Part shown: one piece after another, positions 53,388 to 62,800 of the stretch | Layout of the letters: the number at the start of each line of letters is the position of its first letter | Position numbering within the stretch: the stretch's first letter is position 1 | Assembly: GCF_027482425.1 (NCBI RefSeq) | Contig: NZ_JAIXWA010000041.1 | Span: 1-64,000 of the forward strand | Direction: 5' to 3' | DNA length: 64,000 bases | DNA from: Flavobacterium sp. | GTDB taxonomy: Bacteria; Bacteroidota; Bacteroidia; Flavobacteriales; Flavobacteriaceae | The notes under the pieces: model-generated | Told to the model about the DNA's origin: nothing | Seen by the model: the letters and a program-made list of their open reading frames with translations, nothing else | Database searches by the model: none | Translations under genes and position numbers: made by a program

Positions 53388-56231
53388 ATGAGAACAGATT
53401 TATTTGCATCACGTCACATTGGGCCGCGTGAATCCGACTTACAACACATGTACCAAACCATCGGGGTAGCCGATATGGACCAATTGATTTACGAGACGTT
53501 ACCCGATGAGATTCGATTGAAGCAACCCTTAGCGTTGGAACCCGCGCTTTCCGAACATGAGTATTTGAACCATATTACAGCCTTAGGTAAAAAAAATAAG
53601 GTGTTTCAATCGTATATCGGATTGGGATACCACCCCACGGTCATTCCTGCGGTAATTCAACGCAATATCTTTGAAAACCCCGGATGGTATACCGCCTACA
53701 CCCCCTACCAAGCAGAGATTGCACAGGGGCGTTTGGAGGCTATTTTGAATTTCCAAACCATGGTAATCGAACTTTCGGGAATGGAAATCGCCAATGCCTC
53801 ATTGCTTGACGAAGGAACAGCCGCTGCCGAAGCCATGGCGCTCTTGTTTGATGTGCGTACCCGCGATCAGAAGAAAAATAATGCGCATAAATTCTTTGTC
53901 TCCGAAGACATCCTTCCCCAAACCCTATCGGTTTTACAAACCCGTTCAACCCCTATTGGCATTGAATTGGTGGTAGGAAATCACGAAACCGTAACGCTTA
54001 CTGCGGAGTACTTTGGCGCTATTTTACAATACCCAGGAAAATACGGTCAAATCAACGACTACAAGGCGTTTATGGCGCAAGCCAAAGCGTTGGACGTTAA
54101 AGTTGCCGTAGCAGCCGATATTTTATCGTTGGCCGTACTTACACCTCCCGGAGAATGGGGCGCTGATGTGGTGGTGGGAACTACCCAACGTTTCGGTATT
54201 CCTATGGGCTATGGCGGACCCCATGCTGGTTTTTTTGCCACCAAAGAAGAATACAAACGCTCGATGCCCGGCCGTATCATTGGAGTCACCATCGACACCA
54301 ATGGCAACCGAGCACTGCGTATGGCGTTGCAAACCCGTGAGCAACATATTAAACGTGAAAAAGCAACGTCCAACATTTGTACCGCGCAAGTATTGTTGGC
54401 GGTTATGGCAGGAATGTATGCAGTATTTCACGGCCCGAAAGGATTGCAATATATCGCCAATAAAGTACATGCCTCAGCCGTAACGTTGACCGATGCGTTA
54501 AATCAACTCGGCGTGTATCAAACCAACACGGCGTATTTTGATACGATTGTAGTAAAAGCCGACGCGGCTAAAGTGCGCCCCGTTGCCGAGCAACACGAAA
54601 TCAATTTCTATTACATCGACGGGGAAACCATTTCGATTGCGTTAAACGAAACGACCTCGGTAGCGCATTTGAACCAAATCGTCAACGTATTTGCTACAGC
54701 CCTCGGAAAATCGCCCGTAACGATTAGCGAACTCAGCACGCAAACGCAAATTCCATCGACATTCGAACGCCAATCCGCGTTTTTACAGCACGAGGTGTTC
54801 AACAGCTACCATTCGGAAAGTCAGTTGATGCGCTACATCAAAAAATTAGAACGCAAAGATTTATCCTTAAACCACTCGATGATTTCCTTGGGTTCATGCA
54901 CCATGAAACTGAATGCGGCAGCTGAAATGCTTCCGTTATCGCAAGCGCAATGGAACAGCATTCACCCTTTTGCCCCCCTCGACCAAGCGGAGGGCTACCA
55001 AATCATGTTGAAAAAACTGGAGCATCAATTGAATGTCGTGACCGGTTTTGCAGGCACCACGTTACAACCCAACTCGGGAGCGCAAGGGGAATATGCAGGC
55101 TTAATGGCTATTCGCGCCTACCACCTTTCGCGTGGCGATAACCACCGCACCGTTTGTTTGATTCCCTCGTCTGCCCACGGAACCAATCCGGCTTCGGCAG
55201 CGATGGCGGGTATGGAAATTATCGTAACCAAAACGACACCAGAAGGAAATATCGACGTGGAAGATTTACGTGCTCGCGCTATCGAACACAAAGATCGTTT
55301 GGCCGCCTTGATGGTAACCTATCCTTCTACCCATGGCGTTTTTGAGAGTTCGATTATCGAAATCACCAACCTGATTCACGAAAATGGCGGTTTGGTCTAT
55401 ATGGATGGCGCCAACGTGAATGCCCAAGTGGGACTGACCAATCCAGCGACCATTGGAGCCGATGTGTGCCACTTAAACTTACACAAAACCTTCTCGATTC
55501 CGCACGGTGGTGGGGGGCCTGGAGTTGGACCGATCTGTGTGAATGAAAAATTAGTTCCCTTTTTACCGACCAACCCGATTATTCCAACAGGCGGAGCGCA
55601 GGCCATTACGGCGATTTCGGCAGCACCTTTTGGATCGGCTTTGGTGTGTTTGATTTCCTACGGCTACATCATGATGATGGGCTCGGAAGGACTGACCGAT
55701 GCCACAAAATTTGCGATTTTGAATGCCAACTATATGAAGGCCCGTTTGGAAAGCCACTACCCTGTGTTGTATTCGGGTGAATGTGGACGGGCAGCCCACG
55801 AGATGATTTTGGATTGTCGTGAGTTCAAACAAAAAGGCATTGAAGTCACCGATATTGCCAAACGCTTGATGGATTATGGGTTCCACGCACCCACGGTTTC
55901 CTTCCCGGTAGCGGGTACCTTAATGGTAGAACCTACCGAATCGGAAGATTTGGCCGAATTAGATCGTTTTTGTGATGCCATGATTGCCATTCGCCAAGAA
56001 ATTGAAGCGGCAAGTTCTGACGAACCCAACAACGTCTTGAAAAATGCGCCGCATACCTTGGCCATGTTGACCGCCAACGATTGGAACTTCCCCTATTCGC
56101 GTGAAGCAGCGGCATTCCCCTTGGAGTATTTGCACGACAACAAATTCTGGCCTAGCGTGCGCCGTGTAGACGACGCCTACGGCGACCGTAATTTGGTGTG
56201 TTCGTGTGCGCCGATTGAAGCGTATATGTAA
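53388..56231 (+). CDS. gcvP: Glycine dehydrogenase (decarboxylating), P protein
   Basis: The 947-residue P protein of the glycine cleavage system decarboxylates glycine on pyridoxal phosphate and loads the aminomethyl group on GcvH lipoate. It starts MRTDLFASRHIGPRESDLQHM; an in-frame GTG 35 codons upstream precedes the promoter box. Both halves of the fused (P1+P2) form are present: SYIGLGYHPTVIPAVIQRNI early, and the PLP-lysine segment CHLNLHKTFSIPHGGGGPGV late. HSMISLGSCTMKLNAAAEML marks the second half. gcvT and gcvH are not nearby. A heptamer array and terminator follow. Confidence 0.97.
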   Translation: MRTDLFASRHIGPRESDLQHMYQTIGVADMDQLIYETLPDEIRLKQPLALEPALSEHEYLNHITALGKKNKVFQSYIGLGYHPTVIPAVIQRNIFENPGWYTAYTPYQAEIAQGRLEAILNFQTMVIELSGMEIANASLLDEGTAAAEAMALLFDVRTRDQKKNNAHKFFVSEDILPQTLSVLQTRSTPIGIELVVGNHETVTLTAEYFGAILQYPGKYGQINDYKAFMAQAKALDVKVAVAADILSLAVLTPPGEWGADVVVGTTQRFGIPMGYGGPHAGFFATKEEYKRSMPGRIIGVTIDTNGNRALRMALQTREQHIKREKATSNICTAQVLLAVMAGMYAVFHGPKGLQYIANKVHASAVTLTDALNQLGVYQTNTAYFDTIVVKADAAKVRPVAEQHEINFYYIDGETISIALNETTSVAHLNQIVNVFATALGKSPVTISELSTQTQIPSTFERQSAFLQHEVFNSYHSESQLMRYIKKLERKDLSLNHSMISLGSCTMKLNAAAEMLPLSQAQWNSIHPFAPLDQAEGYQIMLKKLEHQLNVVTGFAGTTLQPNSGAQGEYAGLMAIRAYHLSRGDNHRTVCLIPSSAHGTNPASAAMAGMEIIVTKTTPEGNIDVEDLRARAIEHKDRLAALMVTYPSTHGVFESSIIEITNLIHENGGLVYMDGANVNAQVGLTNPATIGADVCHLNLHKTFSIPHGGGGPGVGPICVNEKLVPFLPTNPIIPTGGAQAITAISAAPFGSALVCLISYGYIMMMGSEGLTDATKFAILNANYMKARLESHYPVLYSGECGRAAHEMILDCREFKQKGIEVTDIAKRLMDYGFHAPTVSFPVAGTLMVEPTESEDLAELDRFCDAMIAIRQEIEAASSDEPNNVLKNAPHTLAMLTANDWNFPYSREAAAFPLEYLHDNKFWPSVRRVDDAYGDRNLVCSCAPIEAYM

Positions 56232-56238
56232 GATTAGT

Positions 56239-56259
56239 CTTTAGACTTTAGACTTTAGA
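56239..56259. repeat. Three perfect CTTTAGA heptamers after gcvP
   Basis: CTTTAGA three times in tandem at 56239-56259, eight bases after the gcvP stop codon and seven bases before the terminator. The unit is identical to the consensus of the hpt-adk array 10 kb away. Confidence 0.9.
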
Positions 56260-56265
56260 ACAAAG

Positions 56266-56291
56266 AACCGCTTTTAACGAGCGGTTTTTTT
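56266..56291. terminator. Bidirectional terminator between gcvP and the membrane-protein gene
   Basis: AACCGCT (56266-56272) and AGCGGTT (56280-56286) pair around 7 bases, with T runs on the plus strand. The minus-strand gene ending at 56290 shares it. Confidence 0.75.
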
Positions 56292-56829
56292 ATGGTTTTA
56301 ATCGTAATTGCAAGGCATCAAAATAGGTTTTTATTTCCTGCTGGGCCGTATTATCGATTCTATTCTTATCAATCACCACAGTCGTGTGTTTTGCTTTGAT
56401 GGTATAATCGCCGGCAAAGTAGGTCAGCGATTGGATGTCCTCGTGGGGGATGATTTTGTTTTTGAAAAATCCGTTGTACGTAATGGTGTCCGGGTGAAGT
56501 TCTAGCCACACCCTATTTTTAATATAAAAATACTGTGCAATATACAGCACCCCTATACCCGACAAACCCGCTAGAAAGGGACTGCCGTCTGAAAAAAAAG
56601 TATACGTCCCAAGCGCTACATACCCGACTCCGAGAAATAAGTTGCGCTGCAGATGGCTTTGATTGTAAAGAATGTTCATCCCGTAAAGATACAACTTCAC
56701 CCCAAAAAATAAACCCGTTGAAGTGCTTTCCTCGGGGTGTAAAACCCACACTGCCGCGTCACGCATTGCAGGATTGAAGCCGTAATTTCGGAGCCAAACG
56801 TTCTTTGGAACGGGGTTCCTTTTTTTCAT
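56290..56829 (-). CDS. Small membrane protein of unknown function
   Basis: The 179-residue protein has a soluble start (KNVWLRNYGFNPAMRDAAVW), two adjacent hydrophobic segments around residues 65-105 (LFLGVGYVALGTYTFF, FLAGLSGIGVLYIAQYFYI), and a C-terminal PH-like beta region (VWLELHPDTITYNGFFKNKI, HEDIQSLTYFAGDYTIKA). This layout resembles Bacteroidota YcxB/PH-domain-type membrane proteins, but no named family is certain. It diverges from the ars operon across 74 bases. Confidence 0.75.
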   Translation of the reverse strand: MKKRNPVPKNVWLRNYGFNPAMRDAAVWVLHPEESTSTGLFFGVKLYLYGMNILYNQSHLQRNLFLGVGYVALGTYTFFSDGSPFLAGLSGIGVLYIAQYFYIKNRVWLELHPDTITYNGFFKNKIIPHEDIQSLTYFAGDYTIKAKHTTVVIDKNRIDNTAQQEIKTYFDALQLRLKP

Positions 56830-56877
56830 TTTTTAAAAAAAGAATAAAAAATATGGGTTGCGGCTTTATTTATCGTA

Positions 56878-56889
56878 ATATTGCAATAT
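56878..56889. promoter_or_regulatory. Palindromic ArsR-type operator
   Basis: ATATTGCAATAT is a perfect 12-bp palindrome ending 14 bases upstream of the arsR ATG, in the only spacer between arsR and the divergent gene. Members of this repressor family bind such inverted repeats over promoters; the repressor is encoded next door. Confidence 0.6.
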
Positions 56890-56903
56890 AATTAAATACA
56901 AAA

Positions 56904-57233
56904 ATGGGTGTAACCAAAACAGAGCATTTTACAGCAGCACAAAATACAATAGCAGTACAACTAAAAGCCTTAGCACATCCGGCTCGTATAGCCATCATGG
57001 AGTATTTATGTGAAGTCAATTCATGCATTTGTGGGGATATTGTCAACGCGTTACCGCTGGCACAACCTACCATTTCACAACACCTGAAAGAACTAAAAAA
57101 TGCAGGGTTAATCAAAGGAACTATTGAAGGAACCGCCATTTGCTATTGTATTGATGAAAAAGGAATCGCGCAACTGCAATCGTACTTCAATCAATTTGCA
57201 GCCCGTCTTCAAGACAAAAATCAATGTTGTTAA
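56904..57233 (+). CDS. arsR: ArsR-family metalloregulator
   Basis: The 109-residue winged-helix repressor has a recognition helix PLAQPTISQHLKELKNAGLI (51-70). Cysteines Cys36, Cys41 and Cys43 in LCEVNSCICGDI form an alpha-3-type metalloid site, with extra Cys80, Cys82 and a terminal Cys-Cys pair. In this family As(III)/Sb(III) binding releases DNA. It is first in an operon with DUF6428, an arsenate-reductase-like gene and ACR3, so arsenic sensing is strongly suggested. Its palindromic operator lies just upstream. Confidence 0.93.
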   Translation: MGVTKTEHFTAAQNTIAVQLKALAHPARIAIMEYLCEVNSCICGDIVNALPLAQPTISQHLKELKNAGLIKGTIEGTAICYCIDEKGIAQLQSYFNQFAARLQDKNQCC

Positions 57234-57250
57234 CCCAAAAATCATAAACA

Positions 57251-57712
57251 ATGAAACTCTCTACCTTCATGAGTCATTTGGAAGGACGCTCCGAAATTCA
57301 ATTCCAATTGCCCAACGGACAAAAGGTTCCCGCACATTTCCACATTACGGAGGCCGGACATACTACCAAGCGTTTTATCGATTGTGGAGGGACTTTTCGA
57401 ACTACTAAAAACCTCACATTACAAGTTTGGGTCGCCAACGATACCGAACATCGTTTAACGCCAGAAAAGTTGATCCACATTTTAAAAATGGCCGAACCCT
57501 TGTATCAAGAGGACGATTTGGAGATTGAAGTTGAATACCAAGACACCACCATCTGTCGGTATGGTTTGTCTTTCGAAAAGGGTGTTTTTCGCTTCGAACC
57601 CAAATTCACCGATTGTTTAGCCAAAGATCATTGCGGCATTCCAGAGGCGCAAATGCCTCAAAAAAATACAACTACCACAGCGACCTGTACCCCTGGGGGC
57701 GGTTGTTGTTAA
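57251..57712 (+). CDS. DUF6428 family protein of the arsenic operon
   Basis: The 153-residue soluble protein (MKLSTFMSHLEGRSEIQFQL, VPAHFHITEAGHTTKRFIDC, LTLQVWVANDTEHRLTPEKL) belongs to a family I know only from Bacteroidota arsenic operons, where it lies between arsR and the reductase gene. Its function is not established. The C-terminal part has cysteines at DCLAKDHCGIPEA and a tail CTPGGGCC, which could bind As(III) or another soft metal (inference). It begins 17 bases after arsR and ends 11 before the next gene. Confidence 0.85.
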   Translation: MKLSTFMSHLEGRSEIQFQLPNGQKVPAHFHITEAGHTTKRFIDCGGTFRTTKNLTLQVWVANDTEHRLTPEKLIHILKMAEPLYQEDDLEIEVEYQDTTICRYGLSFEKGVFRFEPKFTDCLAKDHCGIPEAQMPQKNTTTTATCTPGGGCC

Positions 57713-57723
57713 TTTTCTGACGT

Positions 57724-58353
57724 ATGAAAAACGAACTTTTTCCTGCACTCCGCCACTATCTCGAGGCAAGTAATTTTGAGAATATTACCCCTGAACGGTT
57801 GTCGTTACTTGAACCCGTAATCGCTTTTGGGCGCGAGGCATTGGCAGCGGAGCGATCGCTTGTATTGAATTGCATTTGTACCCACAATTCGCGACGCAGT
57901 CACCTCACGCAAGTGTGGGCACAAGCCGCTGCCGATTATTGTGGCATTCCGCTCACTGCTTATTCGGGCGGCACGGAGGCAACAGCCCTTTACCCCGCGA
58001 TTCTCGAAACGCTTCATGCCGCAGGGATACAGTATCAAACCTTAGCCACAGGTGAGAATCCGATTTACGCCCTTCGTACGGGGCCAAACACCCCGCCTAT
58101 CCTTGGATTTTCAAAAATCTACGAACACCCGTTCAACCCCCAATCGGACTTTATCGCGTTAATGACCTGTTCAAGTGCCGATGAAGGCTGCCCTATAGTT
58201 CTTGGCGCGAAGGCCCGTTTTCCACTGCGCTATAGCGATCCAAAAATCGCCGACGGAACGCCTGAACAAGCAGCCGTATATGCCGAGCGGTGCCGACAAA
58301 TTGCGACAGAAATGATGTATGTGATGATTCAAATTCAAACACAAATCTTATGA
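57724..58353 (+). CDS. Arsenate-reductase / low-molecular-weight PTP-like protein
   Basis: The 209-residue protein has a phosphatase loop CTHNSRR (Cys52, Arg58; CX5R) in [20 protein letters not shown], then [15 protein letters not shown] with two further Cys as in thioredoxin-linked ArsC redox relays. The N-terminal ~45 residues are an extension. By context it reduces arsenate to arsenite for the exporter encoded next. Its stop codon overlaps the ACR3 start (ATGA), implying coupling. Annotated relatives are often called protein-tyrosine-phosphatase. Confidence 0.88.
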   Translation: MKNELFPALRHYLEASNFENITPERLSLLEPVIAFGREALAAERSLVLNCICTHNSRRSHLTQVWAQAAADYCGIPLTAYSGGTEATALYPAILETLHAAGIQYQTLATGENPIYALRTGPNTPPILGFSKIYEHPFNPQSDFIALMTCSSADEGCPIVLGAKARFPLRYSDPKIADGTPEQAAVYAERCRQIATEMMYVMIQIQTQIL

Positions 58354-59414
58354 GTGCCCAAGATTGTTCTCCAGTAGTTAACCGAAAACGGCTGTCCTTT
58401 TTAGACCGTTACCTCACCCTTTGGATCTTTTTAGCTATGGCGCTAGGAGTAGGTTTGGGTCATTTTTTCCCCTCGGTGAGTGAGGATATTCAAAACCTAT
58501 CCCATGGCACAACCAATATTCCGTTGGCTATCGGCTTGATTCTTATGATGTATCCGCCCCTTGCCAAAGTGAATTACAGTAAAATGAAACCCGTTTTTAA
58601 AAACACCAAAGTACTTACGGCTTCCTTATTTCTGAATTGGATCGTGGGACCTATCCTAATGTTTGCGTTAGCCTTGTTGTTATTGCCCGATTATCCCGAA
58701 TACCGCAATGGATTAATTTTAATCGGCTTGGCCCGATGTATTGCTATGGTGGTGGTTTGGAATGATTTGGCCGAGGGTGACCGCGAGTACGGCGCCGGTC
58801 TCATTGCCTTAAACAGTATCTTTCAGGTACTTTTTTACAGCGTTTATGCATATCTATTTTTGGGCGTTTTACCTCCTTATTTTGGATTACCGGGAATTGA
58901 AGTCGATTTATCAATGGGTGTCATCGCCGAAAGTGTCGGTATTTATTTGGGAATTCCTTTTCTGTTAGGCATAACCTCCCGCTACCTTCTAATCCATCTC
59001 AAAGGAGAAACGTGGTTCCAAGAACGATTTGTTCCGTTTATATCCCCTTTTACCTTGGTGGCGTTGTTGGCTACGATTGTATTGATGTTTAGTTTAAAAG
59101 GGCAACTTATTCTTGAAATCCCATGGGATGTGGTGCGAATTGCCATTCCTTTGGTACTCTATTTCGCGATGATGTTTGTGCTTAGTTTTATCTTGGGCCG
59201 TTACTTTGGTGCCAACTATGCCCAATCAACCGCGGTAGCTTTTACGGCAACAGGCAACAATTTTGAGTTGGCCATTGCTGTGGCCATCGGTGTATTTGGG
59301 TTACACAGCGGGGAAGCTTTTGCGGGTGTCATCGGACCTTTGGTTGAAGTTCCCGCGCTGATCGCCTTGGTTCAACTCGCCTTTTGGTTTCGAAAAAAAG
59401 GAGGAACTCCATAA
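58350..59414 (+). CDS. acr3: ACR3-family arsenite efflux permease
   Basis: The 354-residue permease has ten hydrophobic helices. The key Cys130 ([20 protein letters not shown]) and Glu306 ([19 protein letters not shown]) match the residues essential for As(III) transport in characterised ACR3 proteins. The start [10 protein letters not shown] overlaps the upstream stop codon by four bases; a longer in-frame start (58290) lies inside the previous gene. It exports arsenite across the inner membrane and completes the ars operon. Confidence 0.95.
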   Translation: MSAQDCSPVVNRKRLSFLDRYLTLWIFLAMALGVGLGHFFPSVSEDIQNLSHGTTNIPLAIGLILMMYPPLAKVNYSKMKPVFKNTKVLTASLFLNWIVGPILMFALALLLLPDYPEYRNGLILIGLARCIAMVVVWNDLAEGDREYGAGLIALNSIFQVLFYSVYAYLFLGVLPPYFGLPGIEVDLSMGVIAESVGIYLGIPFLLGITSRYLLIHLKGETWFQERFVPFISPFTLVALLATIVLMFSLKGQLILEIPWDVVRIAIPLVLYFAMMFVLSFILGRYFGANYAQSTAVAFTATGNNFELAIAVAIGVFGLHSGEAFAGVIGPLVEVPALIALVQLAFWFRKKGGTP

Positions 59415-59427
59415 GGAGCGGGTTCAC

Positions 59428-59435
59428 TATATTTG
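59428..59435 (+). promoter_or_regulatory. Putative promoter -7 box of the truncated-haemoglobin gene
   Basis: TATATTTG matches TAnnTTTG, 19 bases upstream of the GTG start; so the gene may be transcribed apart from the ars operon. No -33 TTTG is found. Confidence 0.5.
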
Positions 59436-59454
59436 TAGCTATAAATAAATTTTC

Positions 59455-59838
59455 GTGACCGACTTACAAACCCAAGACGATATTTATGTTATCGTTGCTG
59501 CATTTTATAAAAAATTATTTGCCGACGCGCGAATCAGTTACATTTTCACCGATGTGATTCCCGTACATGAAAAACTGGAAGAACATTTACAAATCCTGGT
59601 ACGCTTCTGGTCGCAGGCTTTGCTTGGCACGGGGGGTTACGTCAATAATCTCACCCAAATCCACATGGAGGTCGACACCCTTTCGGCCTTAACCAAGGAG
59701 CATTTTGATATTTGGCTGGAACATTTTGAAGCCGCTATTAATGAAAAATTTGAAGGGTTTAATTGTGAGCGCATGAAAAACATGGCCCACAATTTATCGA
59801 CGATCATGCAAATCAAAATCAAACAAAAAAGAGGATAG
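59455..59838 (+). CDS. Group III truncated haemoglobin
   Basis: The 127-residue protein starts at GTG (MTDLQTQDDIYVIVAAFYKK); the nearest downstream ATG would remove the first helix. Group III features are RFWSQALLGTGGYVNN, HMEVDTLSALTKEHFDIWLE and EHFEAAINEKF, with His in the IHMEV and KEHF segments as haem-ligand candidates. Such haemoglobins bind O2 or NO; the exact role is unclear. It lies 40 bases after acr3 with its own promoter-like box, so membership of the ars operon is uncertain. The stop codon is within the terminator stem. Confidence 0.9.
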   Translation: MTDLQTQDDIYVIVAAFYKKLFADARISYIFTDVIPVHEKLEEHLQILVRFWSQALLGTGGYVNNLTQIHMEVDTLSALTKEHFDIWLEHFEAAINEKFEGFNCERMKNMAHNLSTIMQIKIKQKRG

Positions 59839-59859
59839 CTTTCACTACCCTCTTTTTTT
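59830..59859. terminator. Bidirectional terminator between trHb and repeat-protein genes
   Basis: AGAGGATAG (59830-59838) pairs with CTACCCTCT (59845-59853) with one mismatch. Seven T follow on plus and a T run on minus. The trHb stop codon is part of the stem. Confidence 0.8.
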
Positions 59860-59877
59860 ATGTCGAACCGTTACGGT

Positions 59878-62800
59878 TTACTTTTTCACAAAAGGACGCA
59901 CCACCGATTGCGTAGTATTACTTAACCGAATCCAATAGGTTCCTTGGGGTAAGTCGGCCACATCCAACGCAGCCCCTGTTAACGTACCTTGTCGTACCGT
60001 TTGCCCTAATGCATTGACAATTGTATACGCACTAAAATCGACAGGCGCTGTCCAGGTCAACTCCGTTTGCACTGGATTGGGGAACAAACGCAAATCAGCA
60101 AGGGCTATTTCACCAACAGTCAAAGCATTATTATAGACACAAACGACAAAGTTAGCCGCCGTGGTCAGTGCTGCATTTACATTAAACACCCGAATCAAAT
60201 AGGTAGCTCCCACCGTCAAATTATTCAAATTCACAATTTCGGTAGCACTGGTTCCCGCTTGACTCATGCAATTAATCACGCTACCCGAACATGAGGTTTC
60301 ATATACTTGAAAGCCGTGATTGACGCCTGTACCTCCCGAGATTTGAACCGTCATGGACGATAAGGGGGCCACAAACGAATACCACACATCTTGAGAAGCG
60401 GTAGCCGCACAAGTAGGCGCTGGGGCTTCAATCGTCGCTCCCGCTAAGGATACCACGGGACCGTTACAGGCATTAGAAGGCGTGATTGGCGTTGCATTGG
60501 CACACGCATCGTTGGAGGGTTGTGGGAAACCTTGTACACAAATGGTAAATGTACTGGTGATTACCCCGTTGGTTGCCGACGCCACCCGAACAAAGTATAC
60601 GTTACCCGGCACAAAATTGTTGTTCAAATACACTTCAGAAGCGCCATTCCCAACAGTATTGATACACGCGATGGCCGTTCCCGTACAACTTCCATCAAAA
60701 ACTTCCAGGACGACATTAAAGTTATTACCCGGGTTTACCGTAATACTGGTGGTTGCATGAGTAGCGGTAAATTGATACCATACATCTTGTATAGAAGCCG
60801 TTACACAACTCGGTATAGCGCCAGTAGCTGTAGCCCCGTTAAACGTTCCCGTGGTTAATGCGCAGCTCGTACTTGAAGTAAGCACTTGAGCATTGGCACA
60901 GGCATCGTTGGCAGGTTGCGGGTAATTTTGAACACAAATGACAAAGCCCAAGGTAGACAAGGTCGCTGTAGTGTTCAGTACGCGGACGTAGTAGGTGGTT
61001 CCGACGACAAAATTGGTATCGACATAAAACTCGGAAACACTCGATCCCGTTTGATTTTGACACGCTACTAATGTGCCTGTACACGAATTGGAGTAGATTT
61101 CAAACGCCACATTCAAGTTCGTACTGGGTCCGACCGACACACTCATTGTAGGCGCCGTTGCGGTAAACTGGAACCACAAGTCTTGCCCTGCATTGGGGGC
61201 ACAAGTTGACACTCCTCCGTTTAAGGTACTGCCTGCAAAAGTAGCGGAGGTAGCTACACAGGTTTCGGCGGGAGTTAACACCAAAGCATTGGCACAGGTA
61301 TTATTTGCTGGCGTTGGATAATTTTGAATACAAATGGTAAATCCAGCGGTATTGATTTGCGCCGTAGCCGAAAGCACCCGTACGTAATACTCGCTGCCCA
61401 CCTCAAACGTACTGTTTAAAAAATCTTCGGTTGCTCCGGAGCCGCCGTTGTTAAAACACCCCAAAAGCGTTCCCGTACAACTTCCGCTGTAGACTTCAAA
61501 AGCGACATTCAAATTGTTTAAAGGCGTTACTGTAATGCCCATCGTTGGATCGGTAGCCGTAAATTGGTACCACACATCATGCGGACTCGTGGGAACACAC
61601 GCTGCAGCAGGTCCGCTAAACAAGGCACCACTCATCGTTCCCGTTGTTGGATTGCAAAGGTTTGCAGGGGTCAATACTTGGGCGTTCGCACAGGCATCGT
61701 TGGCAGGTTGCGGATAATTTTGAACACAGATGACAAAATTAAGTGTAGATAGGGCCGCACTAACATTGAATACCCGTACAAAATAGGTGGTCCCTACTAC
61801 AAAATTGGAATTCACAAAAAACTCTGAAACCCCAGTACTCGTTTGACTCACACAGGCGATGGATGTCCCTGTGCACGACCCTGCGAAAATTTCGAATCCT
61901 ACATTTAAACTACTATTGGGTCCTACCGATACACTCATGGTTGGATCGGTGGCCGTAAATTGGTACCACACATCCTGCGAAGCGGTGTTGGCACAGGCTG
62001 GAGCCGCAGTAGAAATGGTTGCCCCGTTGAATGCCCCTGAAGTGGCGTTACAGGTTGGAGACGGCGTCAAAGTAATCGCATTGGCACACAAATCGTTGGG
62101 TTGTGTGGGAATGTTTTGCACACAGATGGTAAAACCGCCCGTGACCAAAGAGGCACTCGAATGCAACACCCGAATGTAATACGTCGTACCGACTACAAAA
62201 TTACTCGCCAACAACGTTTCTGTCGAGCCTGCACCGAATTGACCGATACAGGAAAATACGCTACCTGAACAACTGCCTGAATACACTTCAAACGCTACAT
62301 TCAGATTATTTAGCGGCACCACAGTAATGCGGTTGCTGCTGTCGGTTGCTGTAAAGCTGTACCACACATCTTGAATAGACGCTGAGGCACAGGTTGGTGC
62401 CGCTGTTGTGCGACTCGAACCGCTGAACGTTCCCGAAATGGCATTACAGGTTAAAGTTGGCGTTAACGTTACCGCATTGATACATTCGTCGTTGGCGGGT
62501 GTGGGATAATTTTGAACACAAATGGTAAACGAGTTCGTGGCCAAACCTGAGCTCGCATTCAACACGCGCACAAAATAGGTATTCCCCACAACAAAATTGT
62601 TATTGAAATAAAATTCAGTCGAACCTACTCCTAACTGACTGATACAAGCCACTGAGGTTCCTGTGCAACTCCCATCCAAAACATCGAAAGCGACGTTGAC
62701 ATTACCGTTGGGCACTACCGTAACACTCATCGTCGGGTCGGTTGCCACAAAGCGGTACCATACATCTTGAGAGGCGGTATTGGCACAAGTTGGCGCCGTT

